DNA from: Cytophagales bacterium
GTDB lineage: Bacteria; Bacteroidota; Bacteroidia; Cytophagales; Cyclobacteriaceae
Length of the DNA stretch: 64,000 nucleotides
Reading direction: 5' to 3'
Assembly: GCA_020403045.1 (NCBI GenBank)
Contig: JADBYK010000006.1
Span: forward strand, 19,713-83,712
Below the pieces are notes generated by a model. It saw only the letters and a list, made by a program, of their open reading frames with translations, did no database searches and was not told the origin of the DNA. A program made the translations under genes and the position numbers. Below, piece after piece: positions 35,705 through 43,331 of the stretch (positions are counted from its first letter, which is position 1; each line of letters starts with the position of its first letter).

Positions 35705-37423
35705 CTATTTTTTAACTTCCATTTTCTCAACTCTGACTTTCAACAAGTCATTTTCTTTCTTCAATTCAATTAGATGCAATGTCAACTCCTCCACCTTCTT
35801 CAGCAACAGCATGTTCATCTCGCCCAGTTGCACACCGTTTTTTTCCATCTCTTTGGCAGAGGGCACCTCGGGCAGGTGCTTGTTTTCTTTGATGTAGGTT
35901 TCTATTTCGGCTAGTGGCTTTAAGTCATAAGTAGGCTCGAAGACGTAGTCGGGGGCAACGGCACCAAGCAAATCCACCCGTACTTCGTTGGTGTGTATTT
36001 TGCCTCTTACAGTAAGTGCCTCATCGGGCGAAGCGGTTCCGATCCCGACAAATCCGTTTGAGTTGACTACCAACCTTACTGCACCAGGATTAAATATTCT
36101 GAGTTGCCCTCCGGCATTGTCAATTTCAAATGGAGTACTACCAGCTTTATCCAAAAGAATTCTAGGTGTTCCTCCCATCACCCCTATTCGTACGTTATTT
36201 GTGTTACTTGAATTTTCATTTCCTATTGGTGAGTTTACTTGAAAGCCGTCTGGGGTCGTTGTGCCTATACCAACACTGCCGCCCCAGCGACTAAGAATCA
36301 CATCACCATAGGAGGCGCCTGAACTTTTAACAGCTTCTATATAACCAAATCCATTGGTATCAGCACTTGTGCCCATAAGAAGTGAAGTAAATCCTCCAGT
36401 TGCAGTTGAAGGATTTCCAATGATAACTTGTGTTGGTGCACCCGCGTTATGGACGTTGAGTTTTGCTGATGGCGAAAGAGTACCAATCCCCACATTGCCA
36501 TCAGGCATAACAGTCATTTTAGCAGAGAAATTAGGAGCAAAGTTGATGGGCGAAGAGCTACCGGTAGTTATAAGTGCAATAGTCCCACTACTAGAAATCC
36601 CAGCCTTATTTGGACCCAATTCACCAACTCCTCCAGGCGCACTGCTCCTTGCAAAAAACTCAGCGGAGGCACCATTTGAGCTGACCACTACGCTTGAGTG
36701 AGCACTACTACCCCCGTTTGTATTCGAAATTTTTAATCTGGTAGCAGTGTTATTGGTGTCAAAAATTTCGAATTTTTCAGTAGGGGCGGTGGTACCTATA
36801 CCTACATTTCCATTACCATTAATTCTCATTCTCTCCAATGAATTGGTGGCCAACTTAATACTTGCATTTGCTTCACTTGAAACCAAGGCAACACCTCCAG
36901 TACCTTGAGCTGTTATGCCCGTTGTGTTAGCAATAATTGCCTGACTAACGTAGGAGTTATTAAATGTGCTACTGGTTAGAAAAAATTGCGACCTGCTATT
37001 AATATCGTTATATAACGACATATCGGTTAGAGCATAGTTTCCGCTATTGGCATTCTTTATACTACCACCGTAGGTTGAACCATGAATTGAATAATTCACT
37101 TGAAAAAGGTTAGGTGCAGTCCCCACTGTTCCCACAGTCACTATGCCGTTTTCACCAATCCTCATTCTTTCTAATGTATTGGTTTGAAAGGTTAATGCGC
37201 TGGGGGCACCTCCGTAATTATTGGCTCTGATGGTTCCCATAGCTCCGGAAGAAGCTGGGGATAGTGCAAGTGTTGCACCACCATTAGTTGTTGCCCTCAG
37301 GTCAAGGGTCAAGGCTCCGGTTGACCCAACTTGACCCGTAATGGTTGTCCCACTTGTGGTCCATTGGGCGAGAGCATAGAACGGTGCGATTGCCAGTAAA
37401 ATGATTTGAATAATTCTTTTCAT
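35705..37423 (-). CDS. Fibre-like repeat protein with C-terminal chaperone-type coiled coil
   Basis: A 572-aa exported protein from the ATG at 37423 (signal MKRIIQIILLAIAPFYALAQ). The central part has repeats built around LERMRINGNGNVGIGTTAP-like units (GNVGIGTLSPSAKLNVHN; GGSVGIGTTTPDGFQVN), the tail-fibre-type beta pattern frequent in Bacteroidota. The C-terminus (IKENKHLPEVPSAKEMEKNG, LGEMNMLLLKKVEELTLHLI) is a coiled coil resembling the Peptidase S74/intramolecular-chaperone-like ends of such proteins, though I cannot see its autoprotease residues. It is the first gene of the minus-strand run, 3 bp before the SpvB-like gene, and may provide surface attachment or receptor binding for the Rhs toxin. 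Confidence 0.75.
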   Translation of the reverse strand: MKRIIQIILLAIAPFYALAQWTTSGTTITGQVGSTGALTLDLRATTNGGATLALSPASSGAMGTIRANNYGGAPSALTFQTNTLERMRIGENGIVTVGTVGTAPNLFQVNYSIHGSTYGGSIKNANSGNYALTDMSLYNDINSRSQFFLTSSTFNNSYVSQAIIANTTGITAQGTGGVALVSSEANASIKLATNSLERMRINGNGNVGIGTTAPTEKFEIFDTNNTATRLKISNTNGGSSAHSSVVVSSNGASAEFFARSSAPGGVGELGPNKAGISSSGTIALITTGSSSPINFAPNFSAKMTVMPDGNVGIGTLSPSAKLNVHNAGAPTQVIIGNPSTATGGFTSLLMGTSADTNGFGYIEAVKSSGASYGDVILSRWGGSVGIGTTTPDGFQVNSPIGNENSSNTNNVRIGVMGGTPRILLDKAGSTPFEIDNAGGQLRIFNPGAVRLVVNSNGFVGIGTASPDEALTVRGKIHTNEVRVDLLGAVAPDYVFEPTYDLKPLAEIETYIKENKHLPEVPSAKEMEKNGVQLGEMNMLLLKKVEELTLHLIELKKENDLLKVRVEKMEVKK

Positions 37424-37561
37424 ATAAAGTATTTCTTTAGGTTTCAGAATTGTTGATTCTCTCACATAAATTTACTTGTACCCACAAATCTTTTTTTATG
37501 AATTTAGTATCACAGGCTAGCATGTAGGTTTTTTCACAAAAAAGTAAATTTAAAATCGCAC

Positions 37562-37585
37562 CAATACCCCACAATTGGGGTATTG
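37562..37585. promoter_or_regulatory. Perfect inverted repeat CAATACCCC-N6-GGGGTATTG
   Basis: Arms at 37562-37570 and 37577-37585 are exact complements with a 6-base centre (ACAATT). It lies between two diverging genes, the fibre-like protein and the NarL-type regulator, 44 bp before the regulator ATG. Since no gene ends here, an operator is more likely than a terminator, though T-rich sequence follows on the right. Confidence 0.5.
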
Positions 37586-37629
37586 CATTTTTACTTTTCA
37601 TTACAGTTAGGTATACTGTTTATCATTTT

Positions 37630-38275
37630 ATGGAAAACGTCAATCTTTTGGTTGTTGATGACCATCAACTTTTTCGCAAGTTGCTTGTAAGATTGCTGGA
37701 GGTTTTTCCAGTAAATCATACTTTTCATGAAGCGGCCAATGGTTTTGAGGCACTCGAAACGTTGAAAAGTAAAAAGATCAACATCGGTTTTATTGGATAT
37801 TCAAATGCCTGAGATGAATGGGATTGATCTTTTAAAGAAAATTAAAGAGTTGCATTCTCAAGTAAAAGTGATTATTCTTACTCAGTTCGATGAGCCTGCC
37901 TTAATAGTTCATCTGGTCGCGTTGGGCGCAGATGGTTTTCTTCTGAAGGAGTCTAGCCCTGACGAACTTGAGAAAGCGATTGTAACGGTCATCCAAGATG
38001 GGCAATATTTTACCGAACTAGTCCACGAAACGCTGGCATTGAATGTTGGAAAAAATGGTGAGCGCCTAGCGCAACTTGATATTTCACCGCGAGAATTCCA
38101 AGTGGCGAATCTGTTGAAAGATGAACTCGGTACTAATGAAATTGCCGAGAAGCTTGGTCTGGCTCCATCTACCATCAGTAGCTATAGAAAGTCGCTCTTG
38201 GATAAGACAAAATCTAAGAATGTTACAGAACTCGTAAAGCTGCTTTTTACAACGGGGTTGGTCACTACTAACTAA
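37630..38275 (+). pseudogene. NarL-type response regulator with a one-base frameshift
   Basis: The N-terminal receiver half (MENVNLLVVDDHQLFRKLL, NGFEALETLKSKKINI) is in one frame. The rest, beginning VLLDIQMPEMNGIDLL with the phospho-acceptor Asp, is in the next frame. The join is ATCGGTTTTATTG at 37783-37795; removing one of the two Gs at 37786-37787 restores INI-VLLDIQMP and gives a continuous 214-aa protein (646 bp is one base over a multiple of three). The C-terminal LuxR/NarL helix-turn-helix is intact (LDISPREFQVANLLKDEL; TNEIAEKLGLAPSTISSYRK). It could be a real inactivating mutation, a sequencing error or a frameshift site. It stands alone between the Rhs operon and the glucan locus. 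Confidence 0.8.
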
Positions 38276-38346
38276 AAGAGCTAGTTCCCTAAAAAAAACT
38301 GACGGAAATCAAAAATCTCAATAAAAAGCTGATTTTGCTACATTTA

Positions 38347-38400
38347 TGTAGTAATGATGTAGTGGTTTTTCCTACCTGTAGTAGTATTGATGAGGTCTTT
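38347..38400 (+). promoter_or_regulatory. Candidate regulator site A upstream of the 1409-aa gene
   Basis: Three copies of TGTAGT lie at 38347, 38358 and 38377; the first two are 11 bp apart. The region ends ATTGATGAGGTCTTTTT at 38386-38402. A near-identical block, TGTAGT...ATTGATGTAGTTCTTTTT, occurs upstream of the GH-barrel operon (46248-46285). Two related sites before two gene sets of the same locus suggest a shared activator, perhaps the Y_Y_Y-LuxR protein. The gap 38276-38508 holds nothing else apparent. Confidence 0.45.
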
Positions 38401-38508
38401 TTCTAGGTGACATGCCCCAGAACAGGGACTTTTGTATGCTTCGCAAACGATTTCGAAGTTGAATGTCAACAATCGATTGATATAGGAAACAATTTAAACC
38501 AACTACAC

Positions 38509-41500
38509 ATGAGAATTTTTACACTCTTTAGTTTTCTGCTGCTCTCAGTTGTGGCTGCCTTGGCGCAGCCAACGGTCAACTTTGAAACAGGTGGCGCAGG
38601 CGCTGGCTACACGTGGAATGTTTTTGAAAACGGCAACAATCCACCACCGTTGGAGATCGTGGCGAATCCGTCAGCAACGGGGATCAATACTTCTACTAAA
38701 GTGGCCAAGTTTACGGCACGAGCAGACGGCCAAGTTTACGCAGGTACAGAAAACGCACGTGGTGCATTTACCACTTTTGACTTTAGTGCTGCAAATACCA
38801 CCGTGAAAATTATGGTGTATAAGTCGGTCATTAGCCCTGTAGGCTTAAAATTTGTAAGCAATGGTGGAGCACAACCGTTAAAACTAGTCTCCAATACCAA
38901 GATCAACGAATGGGAAGAATTAACTTTCGACTTTTCGGACCTAATACCCAATGCAATACCAAGGGACGGGACTATCAACATCGATCAACTCAATGTTTTC
39001 CCCGACCACAGATCGGGCAGAGTAGAAAACGTCTGTTATTTCGATAATATTACTTTTTCTGCGCAGTCTGCTACCCAAAATGTTTCACTCGATTTTGAAG
39101 GTGCATCTTATTCATTTACAAATTTTGATGGTGGCGCAGCCACGAAAATTGCCAACCCAAACAAAAGCGGAATAAATACCAGTGATAATGTAGCACAGAT
39201 GGTTAAGGGAGCTGGCGCAACATGGGCAGGAAGTTATTTGACGCGTTCGGCACCGGTAGATTTTTCGACCAATAAAATTTTCAAGGTGAAAGTTCTCTCT
39301 CCAGTGGCCGGGAAAAAGTTGACGTTAAAATTTGAAGATGGTGGTGCTGCCTTCGAAAAAGAGTCCATTGGCATTACAACAGCAAATGTCTGGCAAGAGC
39401 TTATTTTCGACTATACAGGCGTTGCTGGGCTCAACAATTCAAACAAGAAAATAGTATTTATTTTTGACAATGGTACTGCTGGTGATGGCACTGTAAACTC
39501 CACCTATTTGTTTGATGATGTAATACAGACCTCAGGCACCACGCCACCTCCAAATCTTCCGACACTTCCGCTAGATTTTGAGTCCTCTACCATCCCCTAC
39601 GCCTTCACCAATTTTGATGGGGGATCTATGACCGTTGTTTCCAACCCAAATTCAGGGGGCATTAATACCAGTGCAAAAGTGGCCAAGATGGTAAAGAGCG
39701 CAGACAAGGTCTGGGGAGGATCCTGGATCGGCTTGGCGGCACCTATTGATTTTTCTACCAATAAGTTATTTAAGGCAAAGATCTATTCGCCAAGGGTGGG
39801 TGCAAAAGTGCTGTTGAAAGTCGAGAACCAAACAACAGGTTCAATAAATTACGAAAAGGAAGTACTGACAACAGTGGCAAATGCATGGGAAGAATTAACA
39901 TTTGACTATTCGGCTATTTCAACCACTGAAGCCTATCAAAAAATTATTTTCATCTTTGATAATGGAACAATGGGTGACGGCTCTGCAAACTTTACATTTT
40001 TAGTAGATGATGTGAAGTTGGTAACAAGTGGCACGCCACCTCCAAATCTTCCTTCACTTCCATTAGACTTTGAGTCTGCCACAATTCCTTACAACTTCAC
40101 GGATTTTGATGGAGGAGCGATGACTGTTGTTTCCAATCCAAATTCAGGAGGTATCAATACTAGTGCAAAGGTGGCCAGGATGGTGAAGAGCGCAGACAAA
40201 GTCTGGGGAGGGTCTTGGATTGGCTTAGCTGCACCGATTGATTTTTCTGCCAACAAACTCTTTAAGGCAAAAATTTATTCACCTCGAGTGGGTGCAAAGG
40301 TCTTGTTAAAAGTAGAGAATCAGACAACTGCTTCGATAAACTTCGAAAAAGAAGTGCTAACAACCGTTGCTAATACATGGGAAGAATTAACCTTTGACTA
40401 TTCCACAATTCCAACTGCTAATTCATATCAGAAAATCACCTTTATTTTTGACAATGGGACAATGGGTGATGGCTCAGCAAATTTTACCTTTTTAGTAGAT
40501 GACGTGAGATTGGTAGCAGGTGGCACACCACCTCCAAATCTTCCTACACTGCCACTTGACTTTGAGTCTTCTACAATCCCTTATACGTTTACTGATTTTG
40601 GTGGTGGTGCTGCAATGGTAGTAGCCAACCCGCAAATTAATGGGAGCAACAACAGTGCAAAGGTGGGTAAAATGGTGAAGAGTGCTCCTGAGGTGTATGG
40701 CGGAAGTTCAATTTCGCTTGCCTCTCCTATTGACTTCTCTGTCAATAAGTCTTTTAAAGTGAAAGTGTACATGCCTAAAGTGGGTGCCAAACTTCTTTTG
40801 AAGGTTGAAAATCTGACAAACGCTGGTATTAATTTTGAAAGAGAAGCTACGGGAACTGTCGCCAACGCGTGGGAGGAATTAACCTTCGACTACAGCACGA
40901 TCAATACTGCTAATCAATATCAAAAAGTTGTTTTGATATTTGACAATGGAACGGTTGGTGATGGAGGCGCAAACTTCACTTACTTATTTGACGACATTCG
41001 GTTAGTAGCTTCCGGTGGTGGCGGAGGTCTCACTCAAATGAACCTTCCTGTAACATTCGATGATGCCACTGTAAATTATGGCCTTGCCGGATTTGGCGGT
41101 GCAGAGGCATCAAGTATTGTAACTGACCCAACACTGGCTTCAAATAAAGTTGCAAAAGTAATCAAGTCTGCCACCGCGCAATTTTGGGCTGGAACAACAA
41201 TCACTGCACTAAACGGAACTGTGCAAACAGGTCTTAGCGCTAAGGTTCCCTTCACGGCAACAGAAAAGAAAATGAATGTCAGGGTTTGGTCTCCACACGC
41301 TGGTATTCCGGTTCGGTTGAAAGTGGAAGATTACTTAGACCCCGCAAAGTCGGTTGAAACTGAAGCGACCAGCACGGTGGCAAACAATTGGGAGACGCTT
41401 ACATTTGATTTCGCTACACAGGCTGCTGGAACCGCGGCACTTGATCTTGCATTAAACTATAACAAAGCATCTATCTTCTTCAACTTCGGTACAACGGGAG

Positions 41501-42738
41501 CTACTGCCGGGGAAAGAACTTACTATTTTGACGATGTAAAGTTTGGCGTGCCACCAGCCGGACCTCAAACCATCACGTTCCCAGCCATCTCAGATAAAAC
41601 CGTTGGTGATGCTGCCTTCGTATTGACAGCAACTGCCAGCTCAAATCTGCCAGTTGCCTATTCCACTGACTCTGATAAAGTAACGATTAGTGGTAGCACC
41701 GCAACCATTGTGAAAGCAGGTCGTGCAGTAATCAAAGCTAACCAAGCCGGTAACAGTTCATTCACTGCTGCTCCGGAAGTAACACGGTCGTTTTGTATTA
41801 AACCTACAAAGCCAACTGTAACATTAACTGAACCCACCGCAGGCACATTTTTACTTACTTCGAGTTCATCTGCCGGAAACAAATGGTTTTTAGATGGAAC
41901 TGCAATTGCTTCCGCTACAAACTCCACTTTAACGGTGACTACACCCGGTATCTACAAAGTGCAGGTAACGGTGGACGACTGTTTGAGTGAGTTCTCAGCA
42001 GACGTACCGATCAGTGTGAAGGGTAATCAAACCATTACGTTCCCAGCCATCACAGATAAAACTGTAGGCAATGCTCCATTCTCTTTAACAGCAACAGCAA
42101 GTTCTACTCTGCCCGTGGCCTACTCAACTGACTCTGACAAAGTAACCATCAGTGGTAGCACGGTGACAATCGTAAAAGCGGGTCGTGTAATCGTTAAAGC
42201 CAATCAGGCAGGTAATAATTCGTTCAATGCTGCTCCCGAGGTGACTCGTTCTTTTTGCATCAAACCTGCAAAGCCAACCGTTACGGCAACAGGAGCAGAC
42301 GTAGAGACGATTACGCTCACATCAAGCGCATCGATAGGAAATAAATGGTTCTTGAATGGAACCGTTATTCCATCTGCCACCAATGCAACTTTCTCTGCCA
42401 ATCAACCTGGTATCTACAAAGTGCAAGTGACGGTTGATGATTGTGTCAGTGAGTTTTCATCTGATGTGCCGCTTATTGTAACAGGTGACCTGGCAGGAAA
42501 TGTGAACGCTGTAAATGTATACCCGAACCCGGCACAAGATTATCTGGAACTGGTCGGAATAAATGGGGAGCTGTCTAACGTGCAGTTGGTTGACTTGGCA
42601 GGACGAAGAAATCCAATCCATTTTGAAAAACGTGGTGAAGTGTACCAAGCCAATGTGCAGCATTTAACACTGGGCATCTACTTACTTCAAGTTCAGGATG
42701 GCGCGGTCATTCACCGTATCAAAGTAATCAAAAAGTAA
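38509..42738 (+). CDS. T9SS-secreted protein with six carbohydrate-binding-like repeats and two Ig-like units
   Basis: A 1409-aa exported protein from the ATG at 38509 (signal MRIFTLFSFLLLSVVAALAQ; the frame opens at 38407 but that leader is not signal-like). It contains six ~155-165-aa repeats (about 20-180, 183-340, 345-507, 509-671, 673-835, 840-1010), each with LDFES...FTDFDGG, KVAKMVKSA and WEELTFDYS...DDVRLV, a jelly-roll pattern typical of carbohydrate-binding modules. Units 3-5 repeat every 492 bp. Two 154-aa double Ig-like units (QTITFPAISDKTVGDAAF...) follow, then a T9SS C-terminal sorting domain (VNVYPNPAQDYLELVGINGE ... IHRIKVIKK). No catalytic motif is seen, so it probably binds glucan at the cell surface. 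It heads the locus and has its own upstream site. Confidence 0.8.
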   Translation: MRIFTLFSFLLLSVVAALAQPTVNFETGGAGAGYTWNVFENGNNPPPLEIVANPSATGINTSTKVAKFTARADGQVYAGTENARGAFTTFDFSAANTTVKIMVYKSVISPVGLKFVSNGGAQPLKLVSNTKINEWEELTFDFSDLIPNAIPRDGTINIDQLNVFPDHRSGRVENVCYFDNITFSAQSATQNVSLDFEGASYSFTNFDGGAATKIANPNKSGINTSDNVAQMVKGAGATWAGSYLTRSAPVDFSTNKIFKVKVLSPVAGKKLTLKFEDGGAAFEKESIGITTANVWQELIFDYTGVAGLNNSNKKIVFIFDNGTAGDGTVNSTYLFDDVIQTSGTTPPPNLPTLPLDFESSTIPYAFTNFDGGSMTVVSNPNSGGINTSAKVAKMVKSADKVWGGSWIGLAAPIDFSTNKLFKAKIYSPRVGAKVLLKVENQTTGSINYEKEVLTTVANAWEELTFDYSAISTTEAYQKIIFIFDNGTMGDGSANFTFLVDDVKLVTSGTPPPNLPSLPLDFESATIPYNFTDFDGGAMTVVSNPNSGGINTSAKVARMVKSADKVWGGSWIGLAAPIDFSANKLFKAKIYSPRVGAKVLLKVENQTTASINFEKEVLTTVANTWEELTFDYSTIPTANSYQKITFIFDNGTMGDGSANFTFLVDDVRLVAGGTPPPNLPTLPLDFESSTIPYTFTDFGGGAAMVVANPQINGSNNSAKVGKMVKSAPEVYGGSSISLASPIDFSVNKSFKVKVYMPKVGAKLLLKVENLTNAGINFEREATGTVANAWEELTFDYSTINTANQYQKVVLIFDNGTVGDGGANFTYLFDDIRLVASGGGGGLTQMNLPVTFDDATVNYGLAGFGGAEASSIVTDPTLASNKVAKVIKSATAQFWAGTTITALNGTVQTGLSAKVPFTATEKKMNVRVWSPHAGIPVRLKVEDYLDPAKSVETEATSTVANNWETLTFDFATQAAGTAALDLALNYNKASIFFNFGTTGATAGERTYYFDDVKFGVPPAGPQTITFPAISDKTVGDAAFVLTATASSNLPVAYSTDSDKVTISGSTATIVKAGRAVIKANQAGNSSFTAAPEVTRSFCIKPTKPTVTLTEPTAGTFLLTSSSSAGNKWFLDGTAIASATNSTLTVTTPGIYKVQVTVDDCLSEFSADVPISVKGNQTITFPAITDKTVGNAPFSLTATASSTLPVAYSTDSDKVTISGSTVTIVKAGRVIVKANQAGNNSFNAAPEVTRSFCIKPAKPTVTATGADVETITLTSSASIGNKWFLNGTVIPSATNATFSANQPGIYKVQVTVDDCVSEFSSDVPLIVTGDLAGNVNAVNVYPNPAQDYLELVGINGELSNVQLVDLAGRRNPIHFEKRGEVYQANVQHLTLGIYLLQVQDGAVIHRIKVIKK
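39551..41026 (+). repeat. Three tandem 492-bp coding repeats
   Basis: CAAATCTTCC recurs at 39551, 40043 and 40535, exactly 492 bp (164 codons) apart, with long near-identical stretches between copies (for example TGGGGAGGATCCTGGATCGG and TGGGGAGGGTCTTGGATTGG). The first two copies are the closest. Recent tandem duplication of a binding domain is the simplest reading. Confidence 0.8.
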
Positions 42739-42747
42739 ATTTCTAAT

Positions 42748-42773
42748 GCATCGTGGATGATCGTCCACGATGC
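42748..42773 (+). terminator. Hairpin after the 1409-aa gene
   Basis: GCATCGTGGA (42748-42757) and TCCACGATGC (42764-42773) form a perfect 10-bp stem with a 6-base loop, 10 bp after the stop codon. Only TTTG follows, so it may be a weak terminator or attenuator before the small lipoprotein gene. Confidence 0.55.
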
Positions 42774-42803
42774 TTTGTAAACTTCTTTAATATAAAAAAC
42801 ACT

Positions 42804-43259
42804 ATGAAAGCACTTAAATCAACTGAATCAAGATTATTTTTTTCGATTATAGCAGTAGTGGCCATTGCCTTACTCGCTAACTGCGGCAACAGCAGTGACG
42901 CCCCGCTTCCTTCTAAGCAAGAGGAAGTAAAAGCGGTGCTCACCGCTTCCCCCTGGAAAGTCAATACTGTGAGCGTAGATGGTGTAGACAAAACCGTTAC
43001 CTATAAAGATCTGGGCATCACATTTACGGGCACATCATTTACCTCTGTGAATGGTGCAGCAATTTGGCCAGCTTCAGGGACGTGGACGTTCACCTCTTCG
43101 ACAGCTACTGCATTCACACGAGATGATGGTTTAGTTGTCACAATACAAGAAGCCACTTCCACCTCGTTAAAACTTGGTTTGACTTGGAACAAAAACACTC
43201 TAAAGACTGGCCGAACTGAATCTATAAGTGGCGCACACGTTTTTAGTTTTAGCAAGTAA
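42804..43259 (+). CDS. Small lipoprotein, unknown function
   Basis: A 151-aa protein from the ATG at 42804; the frame is open to 42753, but that start lies inside the hairpin and lacks a signal. The signal peptide ends at a lipobox-like LLANC (IIAVVAIALLANCGNSSDAP), so it should be lipid-anchored. The rest is a small beta-rich domain (VLTASPWKVNTVSVDGVDKT; TWTFTSSTATAFTRDDG; SLKLGLTWNK) like the lipocalin-type lipoproteins common in Bacteroidota. It lies 3' of the binding-repeat protein on the same strand and ends at a strong terminator. A role in glucan handling is inferred from location only. Confidence 0.65.
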   Translation: MKALKSTESRLFFSIIAVVAIALLANCGNSSDAPLPSKQEEVKAVLTASPWKVNTVSVDGVDKTVTYKDLGITFTGTSFTSVNGAAIWPASGTWTFTSSTATAFTRDDGLVVTIQEATSTSLKLGLTWNKNTLKTGRTESISGAHVFSFSK

Positions 43260-43281
43260 CCAAAAAAGTGAAGTTCAAAAC

Positions 43282-43318
43282 AAAAGGATGCAGTTATCAT
43301 CAACTGCATCCTTTTTTT
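43282..43318. terminator. Strong bidirectional rho-independent terminator
   Basis: AAAAGGATGCAGTT (43282-43295) and AACTGCATCCTTTT (43302-43315) form a perfect 14-bp stem with loop ATCATC, followed by further Ts and preceded by As. It separates the converging lipoprotein and Y_Y_Y regulator genes and can serve both. Confidence 0.9.
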
Positions 43319-43331
43319 ATTGTTGTTAAGA

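Noticed and set aside
39551..41026. Regular repeats as a possible CRISPR array
   Set aside because: Units are 492 bp, coding and in frame, with no short repeats and unique spacers.
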